Shown here one piece after another: positions 44,155-52,522 of a DNA stretch of 64,000 nt. Location of the stretch: positions 1 to 64,000 of the forward strand of contig CAYQQQ010000005.1 in NCBI GenBank assembly GCA_964420125.1, written 5' to 3'. The notes below the pieces were generated by a model, which saw only the letters and a program-made list of their open reading frames with translations, was not told the DNA's origin and ran no database searches. Both the position numbers and the translations under genes were made by a program. Position 1 is the stretch's first letter. Each line of letters starts with the position of its first letter. Source of the stretch: CAYQQQ01 sp964420125. Lineage in GTDB: Bacteria; Actinomycetota; Acidimicrobiia; Acidimicrobiales; Microtrichaceae.

Positions 44155-44198
44155 TTGCCATGTCGGGAGGTTTCCCCTAGGATCGAACACATGTTCGA
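44155..44198 (+). promoter_or_regulatory. LexA-controlled leaderless promoter (SOS box)
   Basis: TTGCCA (44155-44160), exactly 17 bases, TAGGAT (44178-44183), then 7 bases to ATG 44191. TCGAAC-ACAT-GTTCGA (44183-44198) is a full match to the actinobacterial LexA box TCGAAC-N4-GTTCGA and covers the end of the -10 box, the start point and the start codon. A GGGAGG at 44165 is too far from the ATG to serve as ribosome site. Confidence 0.85.
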
Positions 44199-45615
44199 AG
44201 ATGGGGAACGAGGACAGGCCGTCGATCGGTGCGTCGCCCGTGAGGCGCTGGGCCGTGCGGCGGAGCTGCTGGTCGACCTGGACTGGGCCGAGCTCGACGG
44301 CGCCGAGCTGGCCGACACCGTCGCCTCCCTGGGTCGCGTCTGGCGGGTGGTGGAGGCTGCGGTGGCCCACGGGATGGCCGCCATGTCCCGACCAGGGGTG
44401 GCTGACGCTGCGCTGGGGATGCCGGCCACCAGCTGGTGGGTCCACCGTCGGCTCGGTCACGGTGGCCAGGGTGCCTGGCTGGTGCGTGCCGGGGAGCTGA
44501 TCGACCGGTTCCCGGTCCTGGGAGCGGCCGTCCGCCGCGGGGAGCTGCACCTCGAGCACCTCCGCGTGATCGAGGAGATCCGCGACGAGTCGGTGCTGGC
44601 CGAGCTGGTCGAGCTCGACGGCGAGCTGTGCCGCATCGCCGAGAGGGCGTCGCTGGTCGCCTGGCGCCGTGAGGTGCGCCGGCGGGTGGAGATCATCCGA
44701 GCGGAGCACGCGCGTCCCGCCCCGACGGACGACGCTGCTCCCACCGAGGACGACCCCGGGTCTGGCGAGCCGTCGGGCCGCGATCGCCCACCGCCCTCCA
44801 ATAGCCCCCACGAAGGTTGGCTCTCGCTGCGAACCACCGCCGAGGGAGCGCTGCTGCTGCGGGGCGAGCTGACGGGTCACGCCGCGGAGGTCGTCCGCCA
44901 GCTCATGGCAGGCGAGCTGTCCCGGCAGCGCCGAGCCGCCTGGAGGGAGCACGATTCGCTCGGCGTTAGGATGCCGGGTGTCGGCGAGCTCCGGGTGCGC
45001 GCGTTGGTCCGGCTGCTGCGGGATGCTCCCGCAGGTGGGGGAGCCGCCACCTCCCCGGCCCGCACCGAGGCCGTCGTGGTCATCGAGGCCGACGACCACC
45101 TGGGCGAGCGGGTTCGCAGCTTGGACGGCGAGCCGATCAGCGCCGAGCTGGCTGCGCTGTTGCACTGCGATGCCTACCTGCAGGCGCTGATCGTCGATCA
45201 GCGGGGCCAGCCCTTGTGGCTCGGCCGTTCCACCCGGTTGGCGAGCGCGGCCCAGCGGCGTGCGCTGACCGTCCGCGACGGGGGTTGCGTGTTCCCGGGC
45301 TGCGACATGCCGCCCGAGTGGTGCGACGCCCACCACGAGCCGGGGTGGACCGGCGGCGGCCGCACCGATCCCGAGCACCTGGTGCTCCTGTGTCGACGGC
45401 ACCACGGTGCCGCCCACTCCCGTGACTGGCAGCTCCGCCCCGTCGGCGGCCAGCGCCTCCCACACCGGGCCGGGGCCGGGGGGTCGCAACGATTCGAGTG
45501 GGTCGACCTCCGCACCGGCACCACCACGGCCGCCCAGCAGCGAGCGCTGCGATCGCCACCCCTCACCCCGGACCCTGTTGGACTGCGGGACTCCACGGAG
45601 CGACGGTGTGCGTGA
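44191..45615 (+). CDS. DUF222/HNH-endonuclease family protein
   Basis: A 474-residue protein of the type known as the 13E12 repeat family in mycobacteria. Residues about 10-330 are the DUF222 helical domain; the C-terminal part carries an HNH nuclease motif with zinc Cys (VFPGCDMPPEWCDAHHEPG, HLVLLCRRHHGAAH). Members are thought to cut DNA, but their role is unsettled; several are induced by DNA damage in mycobacteria. The SOS box at its start predicts LexA repression here. Leaderless ATG 44191. It is convergent with the FAD oxidase gene. Confidence 0.9.
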   Translation: MFEDGERGQAVDRCVAREALGRAAELLVDLDWAELDGAELADTVASLGRVWRVVEAAVAHGMAAMSRPGVADAALGMPATSWWVHRRLGHGGQGAWLVRAGELIDRFPVLGAAVRRGELHLEHLRVIEEIRDESVLAELVELDGELCRIAERASLVAWRREVRRRVEIIRAEHARPAPTDDAAPTEDDPGSGEPSGRDRPPPSNSPHEGWLSLRTTAEGALLLRGELTGHAAEVVRQLMAGELSRQRRAAWREHDSLGVRMPGVGELRVRALVRLLRDAPAGGGAATSPARTEAVVVIEADDHLGERVRSLDGEPISAELAALLHCDAYLQALIVDQRGQPLWLGRSTRLASAAQRRALTVRDGGCVFPGCDMPPEWCDAHHEPGWTGGGRTDPEHLVLLCRRHHGAAHSRDWQLRPVGGQRLPHRAGAGGSQRFEWVDLRTGTTTAAQQRALRSPPLTPDPVGLRDSTERRCA

Positions 45616-45656
45616 CCTCGGCGCGGGCCAGCCTGCGGGTGAGGCCGTCGTCGCCG

Positions 45657-47210
45657 TCAGGGCAGGTCGGGCTCGCCGAAGGGGGAGCGGAGCCCGAGCT
45701 TGCCGGGGTTGAGCACGCCGTGGGGGTCGAGCGCGTCCTTGACGGACTGCAGCACCTCGTGGCCCACGCCCAGCGCCTCGGCCAGGTAGCGGCCCCGGTG
45801 GAGACCCACGCCGTGGTGGTGCGAGATGGATCCTCCTCGCTCCAGCACGGCGCGCTGCCCGGCATCCCATGCCGCGGCGTGCAGGGCGGCCTTCGAGGCC
45901 GCGGTGTCCTCGGCGGGCTTGCCCCCGAAGGTGAAGTAGAGGCAGCCGCCGTCGATGTAGGAGTGGCTGCAGTGCGCCGAGGCGGCCAGCACGCCCGGCA
46001 CGTCCAGCATCCCCTTCACGACGGCGTCGTAGATGCCCGGCAGGGCCGACCACGGTCCCGACACCTCCATCGTGTCGACCACCAGGCCACCCTGGATGAG
46101 CGGCTCGAGCTGGCTCACGTCGTTGCGCTTGCGCAGCCAGGTGTCGACCATCGCATCGTCCATGGGCTCCGCGGGCGTGCCGTCGGCGGTGCGGGCCTCG
46201 TCGGCCACGACGGCCATCATGGCGTCGACGATGGCCGGATCGCCCTCGTCGAGCACCAGCACGACGTTGCGGTCCACCCCCACCTGGTAGCTGCGCTCGG
46301 ACTCGATGCCGTCGTAGAGGCGCAGCACCGCCGGCGTGGCGCCCCGTCGCAGGACCCGTCGGCAGAAGTCGAGCCCCTCCGCGAAGCTCGGGAACGCCCA
46401 CGCGCTACGGCCGAAGTAGGTGGGAGCGGGGTGGAGGCGGAGTCGGGCGGCCGTGATCACCCCCAGCGTGCCTTCGGAGCCCACGAAGAGCTGGGTCAGG
46501 TCGGGTCCGGCGGCCTGGCGGGGTGCGCCGCCGGTGGTGATGGTGCGGCCGTCGGCCAGCGCCACGTCCAGGCCCACCACCATGTCCTCGATCTTGCCGT
46601 AGCGGGTCGAGAACTGCCCCGCGCCCCGGCAGGCCAGCCATCCGCCGATCGTCGACAGCGTCATCGACTGGGGCCAGTGCCCGCAGGTCAGGCCATGGCG
46701 GGTCCGCAGCTCCGACTCGAACCTGTCGCCGAAGGTGCCGGCCAGCACGTCGGTGACGAGCGACGTGTCGTCGACCGATCGGATGCCCACCAGTCCGCAC
46801 AGGTCGAGCACCACCCCACCGAAGACCGGCACCGAGCCGCCCAGCACGCCGGAGCGTCCGGCCGCAGCGGTCACCGGCACGCGCGCCTCCTCGCACAGCG
46901 CCAGGGCTTCGGCCACCTGCTCCGGCGCCGAGGGCCGGACGACCGCGCCGGCGATGGCACCCACCTGCCCGTCCACCGCCCAGGTCATGGCCAGCGGCCA
47001 CCAGTCGCGGCTGGCCTCCACCCTGTCCACCACCTCCGTGTCCACGACCGCGCCGATCCTGCGCAGACGATCGAGCAGCGCGTCGGGCACCTCCACGGGG
47101 GTCGCTGCGGTGCGCGCCGTGGCCGAGGCGGTGCCGCCTGCCACGGGGATCGGGGAGGTGGGCGCGGCGGGCCCCTTCTCGAACTCGGCAGGGGTGCGGG
47201 GACTCGACAT
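45657..47210 (-). CDS. FAD-binding oxidase, alkyl-DHAP-synthase-like
   Basis: A 517-residue flavoprotein of the vanillyl-alcohol oxidase/alkyldihydroxyacetonephosphate synthase superfamily. FAD-binding PP-loop region: PVTAAAGRSGVLGGS; GHWPQSMTLSTIGGWLACRG and FVGSEGTLGVITAARL follow as in AGPS. The C-terminal GSISHHHGVGLHR is the active-site His-rich loop seen in eukaryotic AGPS. AGPS makes the ether bond of ether lipids; bacterial homologues are usually uncharacterised and may oxidise hydroxy acids. TAGCGT ends eight bases before ATG 47210. It lies directly after glpD on the same strand, a neighbourhood also seen around glpD1 in mycobacteria (from memory). Confidence 0.85.
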   Translation of the reverse strand: MSSPRTPAEFEKGPAAPTSPIPVAGGTASATARTAATPVEVPDALLDRLRRIGAVVDTEVVDRVEASRDWWPLAMTWAVDGQVGAIAGAVVRPSAPEQVAEALALCEEARVPVTAAAGRSGVLGGSVPVFGGVVLDLCGLVGIRSVDDTSLVTDVLAGTFGDRFESELRTRHGLTCGHWPQSMTLSTIGGWLACRGAGQFSTRYGKIEDMVVGLDVALADGRTITTGGAPRQAAGPDLTQLFVGSEGTLGVITAARLRLHPAPTYFGRSAWAFPSFAEGLDFCRRVLRRGATPAVLRLYDGIESERSYQVGVDRNVVLVLDEGDPAIVDAMMAVVADEARTADGTPAEPMDDAMVDTWLRKRNDVSQLEPLIQGGLVVDTMEVSGPWSALPGIYDAVVKGMLDVPGVLAASAHCSHSYIDGGCLYFTFGGKPAEDTAASKAALHAAAWDAGQRAVLERGGSISHHHGVGLHRGRYLAEALGVGHEVLQSVKDALDPHGVLNPGKLGLRSPFGEPDLP

Positions 47211-47218
47211 GGCCTCCG

Positions 47219-47224
47219 ACGCTA
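47219..47224 (-). promoter_or_regulatory. -10 box of the FAD oxidase gene
   Basis: TAGCGT on the minus strand, eight bases before ATG 47210; suggests the oxidase also has its own leaderless promoter besides any readthrough from glpD. Confidence 0.45.
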
Positions 47225-47306
47225 CCCGCACCGGCCGCGCTGCTCCGAGCCCGTCCGGCGGGCCGCCGACCCCGCAGCGCTCGGTCCTGCGGCGTCGACG
47301 GCAGGC

Positions 47307-49007
47307 TCAGGTCCCGAGCAGCGCGTCGAGGTGGGTCTCCGGCAGCTGGCCGGAGGCTCGCTCCTCGGCGATGGCGGCCCGGTACGCGGCGACGGAGCGC
47401 TCTGCTTCGGACGGTCCCCAACCCAGTTCGGGGCCGATCAGGGCGGCGACGGCGTCGGCGGCCGCCTCGGAGTCGTCCCGACCGAAGATCCGAGCCCGGG
47501 TGCGGCGGGCGAGCACGTCGTCGACCGTGCGGGCCATCTCGTGGCGGGCGGCGAACACGGCCTCGGCGGCCACGTAGGGCAACCCCTCGACCAGTGGCGC
47601 GGCGAGCGCGGCGTCGTCGTCGATCATCGCCATCAACGCCCGGGCCTCTCCGCCGTAGCGCCGGCCGAGGTGCTCCACCGACGCCGGTCCGATCGCGTCG
47701 AACGTGGCGGCGGCGGAGTGCAACGTGTCGTGGCCGGCCGCGCCCCGCAATGGCAGGCGTGCCGTGGTGCTGCGGCCGTAGCCGGCGAAGCCGATGCCGC
47801 GGGCCAGCACGTCCTCGATGACGGCGTCCACCGTGTCGGCGGCCATCTCCCGGTAGGTGGTGAGCTTGCCGCCGGTGATCGTGATCAGCCCGCCCTGCGA
47901 GCGCTGCACCTGGTGGCGGCGCGACAGGTCCGCCGTGCGGCCCGTCGCCCCCGACTTCACCAGTGGCCGGAGCCCGGCCCAGGTGCCGGTCACGTCGTCG
48001 AGGGTCAGGCCCGCCGTGCAGGAGAAGTTGATGGCCTCCAGCAGGTAGGCGATGTCCTCCGGCGTGCACTGGGGATCGTCGAGCGGACCGTCGTAGTCGG
48101 TGTCGGTGGTGCCGATGTAGGTCAGCCGACCGTGGGGCACCACGAACACGCTGCGCCGGTCGCCGGGGACCGGCACCACCGCGGCGATCTGGTTGCGGAC
48201 CTTGTCCCAGGGCACCGTGATGTGGATGCCCTTGGCCGGTCGGATGGAGTCGGGATGGCCGAGGCCCTCCAGAGCCCGGACCTCGTCCGCCCACACCCCT
48301 GCGGCGTTCACCACGGCCCGTGCTCGCACCGTGAAGGGCCCGGACTCCCCGTCGGGGTGCACCACCACGCCGTCGACAGCGCCGCTGGCATCGGTGCTCA
48401 GCCCCACGGCGGGCGTGTGGTTGGCCACCACCGCCCCGTGGTCCAGCGCGGCGGTGCGCAGCACGGTGAGCACCAGCCGGGCGTCGTCCGCGCTGGCGTC
48501 GTAGTAGAGGTAGGCCGACACCAGCCGCTCGGTCGGCAGGGTGGGCATGTAGCTCAGCGCCTGGTCGTGGTCCAGGCGGCGGTGCCGCCGTCCGATGCGC
48601 CAACCGCCCGAGAGGTCGTAGGCCCACATGGCCCCGCCCAGCACCCGGGAGATCTTCGCCGGGATCACGCCGCCCTTGCCGAACATGGGGATGAGGAACG
48701 GCAGGACCCGCACCAGGTGTGGTGCGTTGCGCAGCAGGCGATGGCGCTCCCGCAGGGCCTCGTACACGAGGGTCACCTCGCCCTGCTGCAGGTAGCGAAG
48801 GCCCCCGTGGGCCAGCTTCGAGGAGCGCGAGGAGGTGCCCTCGGCGAAGTCGCCGCGTTCCACCAGCGCCACCTTCATGCCTCGGGCCGCGGCGTCGAGC
48901 ACCACTCCCGCACCGGTGATGCCGCCGCCCACGACCACCAGGTCGAAGGTGTCGTCGCGGAGCGCCTCCAGTGACGCGCTGCGCTCGAAAGGTCGTGAGG
49001 AGGTCAC
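47307..49007 (-). CDS. glpD: FAD-dependent glycerol-3-phosphate dehydrogenase
   Basis: A 566-residue membrane-associated flavoenzyme oxidising glycerol 3-phosphate to DHAP with quinone as acceptor. FAD motif GGGITGAGVVLDAAARG and the family signature GTSSRSSKLAHGGLRYL are near the N-terminus; TYIGTTDTDYDGPLDDP and GLRPLVKSG follow; the C-terminal helical domain is present. Start GTG 49007 is preferred: TACCCT ends six bases upstream, and a palindrome sits in the -35 region. An in-frame ATG at 49058 would put the palindrome in the coding part. Confidence 0.92.
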   Translation of the reverse strand: MTSSRPFERSASLEALRDDTFDLVVVGGGITGAGVVLDAAARGMKVALVERGDFAEGTSSRSSKLAHGGLRYLQQGEVTLVYEALRERHRLLRNAPHLVRVLPFLIPMFGKGGVIPAKISRVLGGAMWAYDLSGGWRIGRRHRRLDHDQALSYMPTLPTERLVSAYLYYDASADDARLVLTVLRTAALDHGAVVANHTPAVGLSTDASGAVDGVVVHPDGESGPFTVRARAVVNAAGVWADEVRALEGLGHPDSIRPAKGIHITVPWDKVRNQIAAVVPVPGDRRSVFVVPHGRLTYIGTTDTDYDGPLDDPQCTPEDIAYLLEAINFSCTAGLTLDDVTGTWAGLRPLVKSGATGRTADLSRRHQVQRSQGGLITITGGKLTTYREMAADTVDAVIEDVLARGIGFAGYGRSTTARLPLRGAAGHDTLHSAAATFDAIGPASVEHLGRRYGGEARALMAMIDDDAALAAPLVEGLPYVAAEAVFAARHEMARTVDDVLARRTRARIFGRDDSEAAADAVAALIGPELGWGPSEAERSVAAYRAAIAEERASGQLPETHLDALLGT

Positions 49008-49013
49008 GGCTCC

Positions 49014-49047
49014 AGGGTAGGCCCGGGGGTTACCCGTCGGTAACCCC
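49014..49047 (-). promoter_or_regulatory. glpD promoter with palindromic operator
   Basis: TACCCT (-10, 49019 to 49014) and a 9-bp perfect palindrome GGGGTTACC-CGTC-GGTAACCCC (49026-49047) covering the expected -35. This looks like a repressor site, perhaps for a GlpR-type protein not found in this window. Confidence 0.6.
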
Positions 49048-49119
49048 GGGTGCGGCATCGGCTGGCACCCGGTCGCGTGCACGGCCCTTCCCGGCGCTGC
49101 AGAACCTGCGGAGTCAGCG

Positions 49120-49144
49120 ATCAACAACAATTCTCAATCAACAA
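49120..49144. promoter_or_regulatory. Direct repeat, candidate Fur/PerR-type operator
   Basis: ATCAACAA occurs at 49120-49127 and 49137-49144, 17 bases apart, in a 30-bp AT-rich island within GC-rich DNA and immediately upstream of the fur-like promoter. It does not match a classical PerR box, so binding is inference. Confidence 0.4.
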
Positions 49145-49147
49145 GGC

Positions 49148-49177
49148 TTGCAGACTAGGGTCGTGCGGGCCTATGCT
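49148..49177 (+). promoter_or_regulatory. Leaderless promoter of the fur-like gene
   Basis: TTGCAG (49148-49153), an 18-base spacer, TATGCT (49172-49177), then seven bases to ATG 49185. It is one of the strongest promoter matches in the window. Confidence 0.65.
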
Positions 49178-49184
49178 GTGCTTC

Positions 49185-49598
49185 ATGCTCAGCCCCGACG
49201 AGCTCAGCGTCCGGTTCCGCGAGAAGGGCTTGAAGATCACCCCGCAGCGTCAGGCGGTGTTCCGGGCCATCCACGGCAACCACACCCATCCCACCGCCGA
49301 CGCCGTGCACGCGGCGGTGCTGGAGGAGATGCCCAACGTGTCGCTGCGCACCGTCTACCAGACCCTCAACGACCTGGCGGAGATGCGCGAGATCCTCCAC
49401 CTCGACCTGGGCACCGGCTCGGCCCGCTTCGATCCCAACGTCGAGGTGCCGCACCACCACCTGGTGTGCGACGGATGCGGGCTCGTGCGCGACCTCTGCG
49501 CGTCAGCTGGCCCGATCGAACTGCCCGAACTGCCCGACGGGTTCGAGGTCACCGGCGCCGAGCTCGTCGTGCGAGGCCGCTGCGCCACCTGCAGCTGA
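49185..49598 (+). CDS. Fur-family regulator, PerR-like
   Basis: A 137-residue metalloregulator. Winged helix: LKITPQRQAVFRAI, HPTADAVHAAV and SLRTVYQTLNDLAEM (recognition helix). Regulatory site: HGNHTHPTAD (His37-type position), ARFDPN (the Asp85 position of PerR) and PHHHLVCDGCG. Structural zinc: CDGC and the terminal CATC. The Asp in the second shell is the mark of peroxide-sensing PerR rather than iron-sensing Fur. ATG 49185 is set by the promoter. Next genes encode rubrerythrin and Fe-S proteins, so it probably represses them until peroxide oxidises it (inference). Confidence 0.88.
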   Translation: MLSPDELSVRFREKGLKITPQRQAVFRAIHGNHTHPTADAVHAAVLEEMPNVSLRTVYQTLNDLAEMREILHLDLGTGSARFDPNVEVPHHHLVCDGCGLVRDLCASAGPIELPELPDGFEVTGAELVVRGRCATCS

Positions 49599-49702
49599 GG
49601 CTGGCGGTCCCTCCGCCCGACACGGTTCCCCCAGCCAGATCCCAGCGCCAGATCTCACAACCAAACCCCAGAACCAACCCCAACCCAGCAAGGATGGACC
49701 CC

Positions 49703-50122
<420 letters not shown>

Positions 50123-50225
50123 GGCTGCATCTCCTGGGGCTGCGCCTCGCAGCTTCGCTCCCAGCCCGCCCGGTGCCGCGCAGGTCGCGGCCCGGGCGGG
50201 CGCACGAACCCCACGGAGGCACACC

Positions 50226-51557
50226 GTGACCACCACCTACGACCCGTTCCACCCCAAGTACTTCGACGAAGCCGATCTGCGGAGAGAGCTGACGAGGGTC
50301 TACGACCTGTGCCACGGGTGTCGGCTGTGCTTCAAGTTCTGCACCGCCTTCCCCACGCTGTTCGAGTTCATCGACCGCCACGACGACCAGGACGCGGCGC
50401 GCCTCACCCCGGCGGAGCAGGACCAGGTGGTGGACGAGTGCTTCCAGTGCAAGCTCTGCTACATCAACTGCCCCTACATCCCGGGACAGAGCGAGTGGAA
50501 CCTGGACTTCCCCCGCCTCATGATGCGGGCCGAGCAGGTCCGCTTCAAGACCCGGAAGCGTCCGCTCAAGACCCGTCTCACCGACGCCGCCCTCGGTCGC
50601 ACCGACCTCACCGGCAAGGTCGGCTCCGCGCTGGCGCCGCTGGCCAACGCGGCCGTCGCCACGCCCGAGTCGTTGCCCCGTCGGATCATGCAGGCGACCG
50701 TCGGGATCGCCGCGGTGCGGGTGCTGCCCCCGTACCGCCGCCAGCGCTTCTCCAGCTGGTTCCGCAAGCGCACCGCCCGGCTGGGCCGTGAGCGGCGGTC
50801 GACCGTGGCGCTGTTCCCCACCTGCCTGGTCGAGTACCAGGACACCCGCACCGGGAAGGACCTCGTCTCGGTCTACGAGCACAACGGCGTCGCCTGCGAG
50901 CTGCCCGAGGGGCAGGTGTGCTGCGGGGCGCCGGTGCTGCACCAGGGCGACGTGGAGAGCTTCGTGACGGCCGCCCGAAGGAACATCGCCGTGCTCGCCC
51001 CCTGGATCCGCAACCAGCGGGGACGTGGTCAGGACCCCGCGGTGGTGGTGCCCCAGCCCACCTGCGGCTACGTCCTCAAGAAGGACTACGTCGACTACGT
51101 GGGGGGTCCCGACGCCCAGCTGGTCGCCGAGCACACCTTCGACGCCGGGGAGTACCTGATGAAGCTCCACAAGGAGGACAAGGCCGCCGGGGGCGACGGC
51201 CTGGCCACCGACTTCGCCGGTGAGGTGCCCGAGAGCACCACCTACCACGCGCCGTGCCACCTGCGAGCCCAGAACGTCGGCCTGCGCAGCCGGGACCTGC
51301 TCAAGCTCACCGGCACCAAGATCACCCTCGTGGCGGAGTGCTCCGGGATCGACGGAACCTGGGGCCTGCGAGAGGAGAACCTGGCGATGAGCCGCAAGGT
51401 CGCCGCCAAGATGGCCGACGGCATCCGTGCCGCCGAGAGCGAGGTCGTCGCCGGCGACTGCTCGCTGGCCAACGGGGGGATCCGTCTGGAGACCGACACG
51501 TCGCCCGTCCACCCGCTCACGGTGATGGCCCGGGCCTACGGCGTACAGGAGGACTGA
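50226..51557 (+). CDS. Heterodisulfide reductase/GlpC-like Fe-S oxidoreductase
   Basis: A 443-residue protein with two [4Fe-4S] ferredoxin motifs (CHGCRLCFKFC near residue 30 and CFQCKLCYINCPY near 77) and two CCG-type cysteine-rich modules (GQVCCGAPVLHQGD near 235, YHAPCHLRAQ with AECSGIDGTWG near 340-380). This HdrD/GlpC layout moves electrons between carriers. It could be the electron donor for the rubrerythrin that lacks rubredoxin, or act on a thiol/quinone partner. It follows rubrerythrin by 103 bp and precedes DUF3501 by 5 bp. Confidence 0.9.
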   Translation: MTTTYDPFHPKYFDEADLRRELTRVYDLCHGCRLCFKFCTAFPTLFEFIDRHDDQDAARLTPAEQDQVVDECFQCKLCYINCPYIPGQSEWNLDFPRLMMRAEQVRFKTRKRPLKTRLTDAALGRTDLTGKVGSALAPLANAAVATPESLPRRIMQATVGIAAVRVLPPYRRQRFSSWFRKRTARLGRERRSTVALFPTCLVEYQDTRTGKDLVSVYEHNGVACELPEGQVCCGAPVLHQGDVESFVTAARRNIAVLAPWIRNQRGRGQDPAVVVPQPTCGYVLKKDYVDYVGGPDAQLVAEHTFDAGEYLMKLHKEDKAAGGDGLATDFAGEVPESTTYHAPCHLRAQNVGLRSRDLLKLTGTKITLVAECSGIDGTWGLREENLAMSRKVAAKMADGIRAAESEVVAGDCSLANGGIRLETDTSPVHPLTVMARAYGVQED

Positions 51558-51562
51558 AGCCC

Positions 51563-52177
51563 ATGAGCACTGGCTCCCCCACGAGCAGCACCGCCCGGCT
51601 GCTCACCCTCGACGACATCGCGGATGCTCGGGCCTACGAGCGCGAGCGCGACGACTTCCGCCGTCACATCATCGGGTTGAAGAAGCTGCGTCGCGTCTCG
51701 GTCGGCCCCGTGGTGACCCTGGTGTTCGAGAACCGCGACACCGTGCGGTTCCAGATCCAGGAGATGGCCCGGGTCGAGCGCATCCTCACCGACGAGGGCA
51801 TCCAGGCCGAGCTCGACGTGTACAACCCGCTGATCCCTCGGCCGGGCACGCTGTCGGCCACCCTGTTCCTCGAGCTGACCGACGACCTGCAGCTGCGGGA
51901 GTGGCTGCCCAAGCTCGTGGGCATCGAGTCGTCGGTGGTGCTCGACACGCCGGGCGGCGAGGTCCGGTGTCGGCCGGAGGAGGACCACGAGTCCCAGCTG
52001 ACCCGTGACGAGGTGACCGCCGCGGTGCACTACGTGCGCTTCGAGCTGACCGAGGAGCAGGTGGGGGCCTGGGCCGACCCGGTGGTGCTGCGCGTCGACC
52101 ACCACCACTACGAGCACTCGACCACCCTGAGTAGCGAGACGGTGGCCGAACTGGCCAGGGATCTTCACGCTGGGTAG
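51563..52177 (+). CDS. DUF3501-family protein
   Basis: A 204-residue soluble protein of a family that co-occurs with rubrerythrin and HdrD-like genes in many bacteria. LTLDDIADARAYERERDDFR, RRVSVGPVVTLVFENRDTV, FQIQEMARVERI and DHHHYEHSTTLS are visible; no cysteine motif is present, but several conserved Glu and His (DHHHYEH) could bind metal. ATG 51563 has AGGAGG ten bases upstream and is probably coupled to the preceding gene. The function is unknown. Confidence 0.88.
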   Translation: MSTGSPTSSTARLLTLDDIADARAYERERDDFRRHIIGLKKLRRVSVGPVVTLVFENRDTVRFQIQEMARVERILTDEGIQAELDVYNPLIPRPGTLSATLFLELTDDLQLREWLPKLVGIESSVVLDTPGGEVRCRPEEDHESQLTRDEVTAAVHYVRFELTEEQVGAWADPVVLRVDHHHYEHSTTLSSETVAELARDLHAG

Positions 52178-52215
52178 GGGTCGCGCCCAGAGGGTGCTCC
52201 TCGGGCCGAACCGCT

Positions 52216-52244
52216 TTGTGATCAGCTGCGGCCGTTGGCAGTAT
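52216..52244 (+). promoter_or_regulatory. Leaderless promoter of whiB-trpD
   Basis: TTGTGA (52216-52221), 17 bases, CAGTAT (52239-52244), eight bases before ATG 52253. No ribosome site. Confidence 0.5.
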
Positions 52245-52252
52245 GGCCGCCT

Positions 52253-52522
52253 ATGACACCCCCCACCGCTGCCCGTGCATGGGCGGAGCTCGCCGCGTGC
52301 CGGGGCCTCGATCCAGGGATCTTCTACCCGGCGTCCGACGAGGAGGCCGAGGCGGCCAAGGCCGTGTGCATCCAGTGCCCCGTCCAGGAGGTCTGCCTGG
52401 AGCACGCCATCACCCGTCGCGAGCACAACGGCGTGTGGGGGGGAGCCACCGAGCGGGAGCGTCAGCGCATCATCCGCCGCCGCCGCCGGCAGCGCAGCCT
52501 CGCCCGGGCGGCAGCCGGCTGA
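52253..52522 (+). CDS. WhiB-family iron-sulfur regulator
   Basis: An 89-residue WhiB-like protein: cluster ligands Cys16, Cys39, Cys42 and Cys48 (C-x22-C-x2-C-x5-C), the GVWGG turn at 60-64 and a basic DNA-binding tail (RIIRRRRRQRS). It binds a [4Fe-4S] cluster sensitive to oxygen or NO and partners with the principal sigma factor. It is leaderless from ATG 52253. The stop overlaps the trpD start (TGATG). WhiB proteins are restricted to Actinobacteria and their phages. Confidence 0.93.
   Translation: MTPPTAARAWAELAACRGLDPGIFYPASDEEAEAAKAVCIQCPVQEVCLEHAITRREHNGVWGGATERERQRIIRRRRRQRSLARAAAG

Noticed and set aside
45498..48974. A 1158-residue plus-strand frame under the FAD oxidase and glpD
   Set aside because: Both minus-strand genes have diagnostic motifs; this frame is low-complexity Gly/His/Arg.
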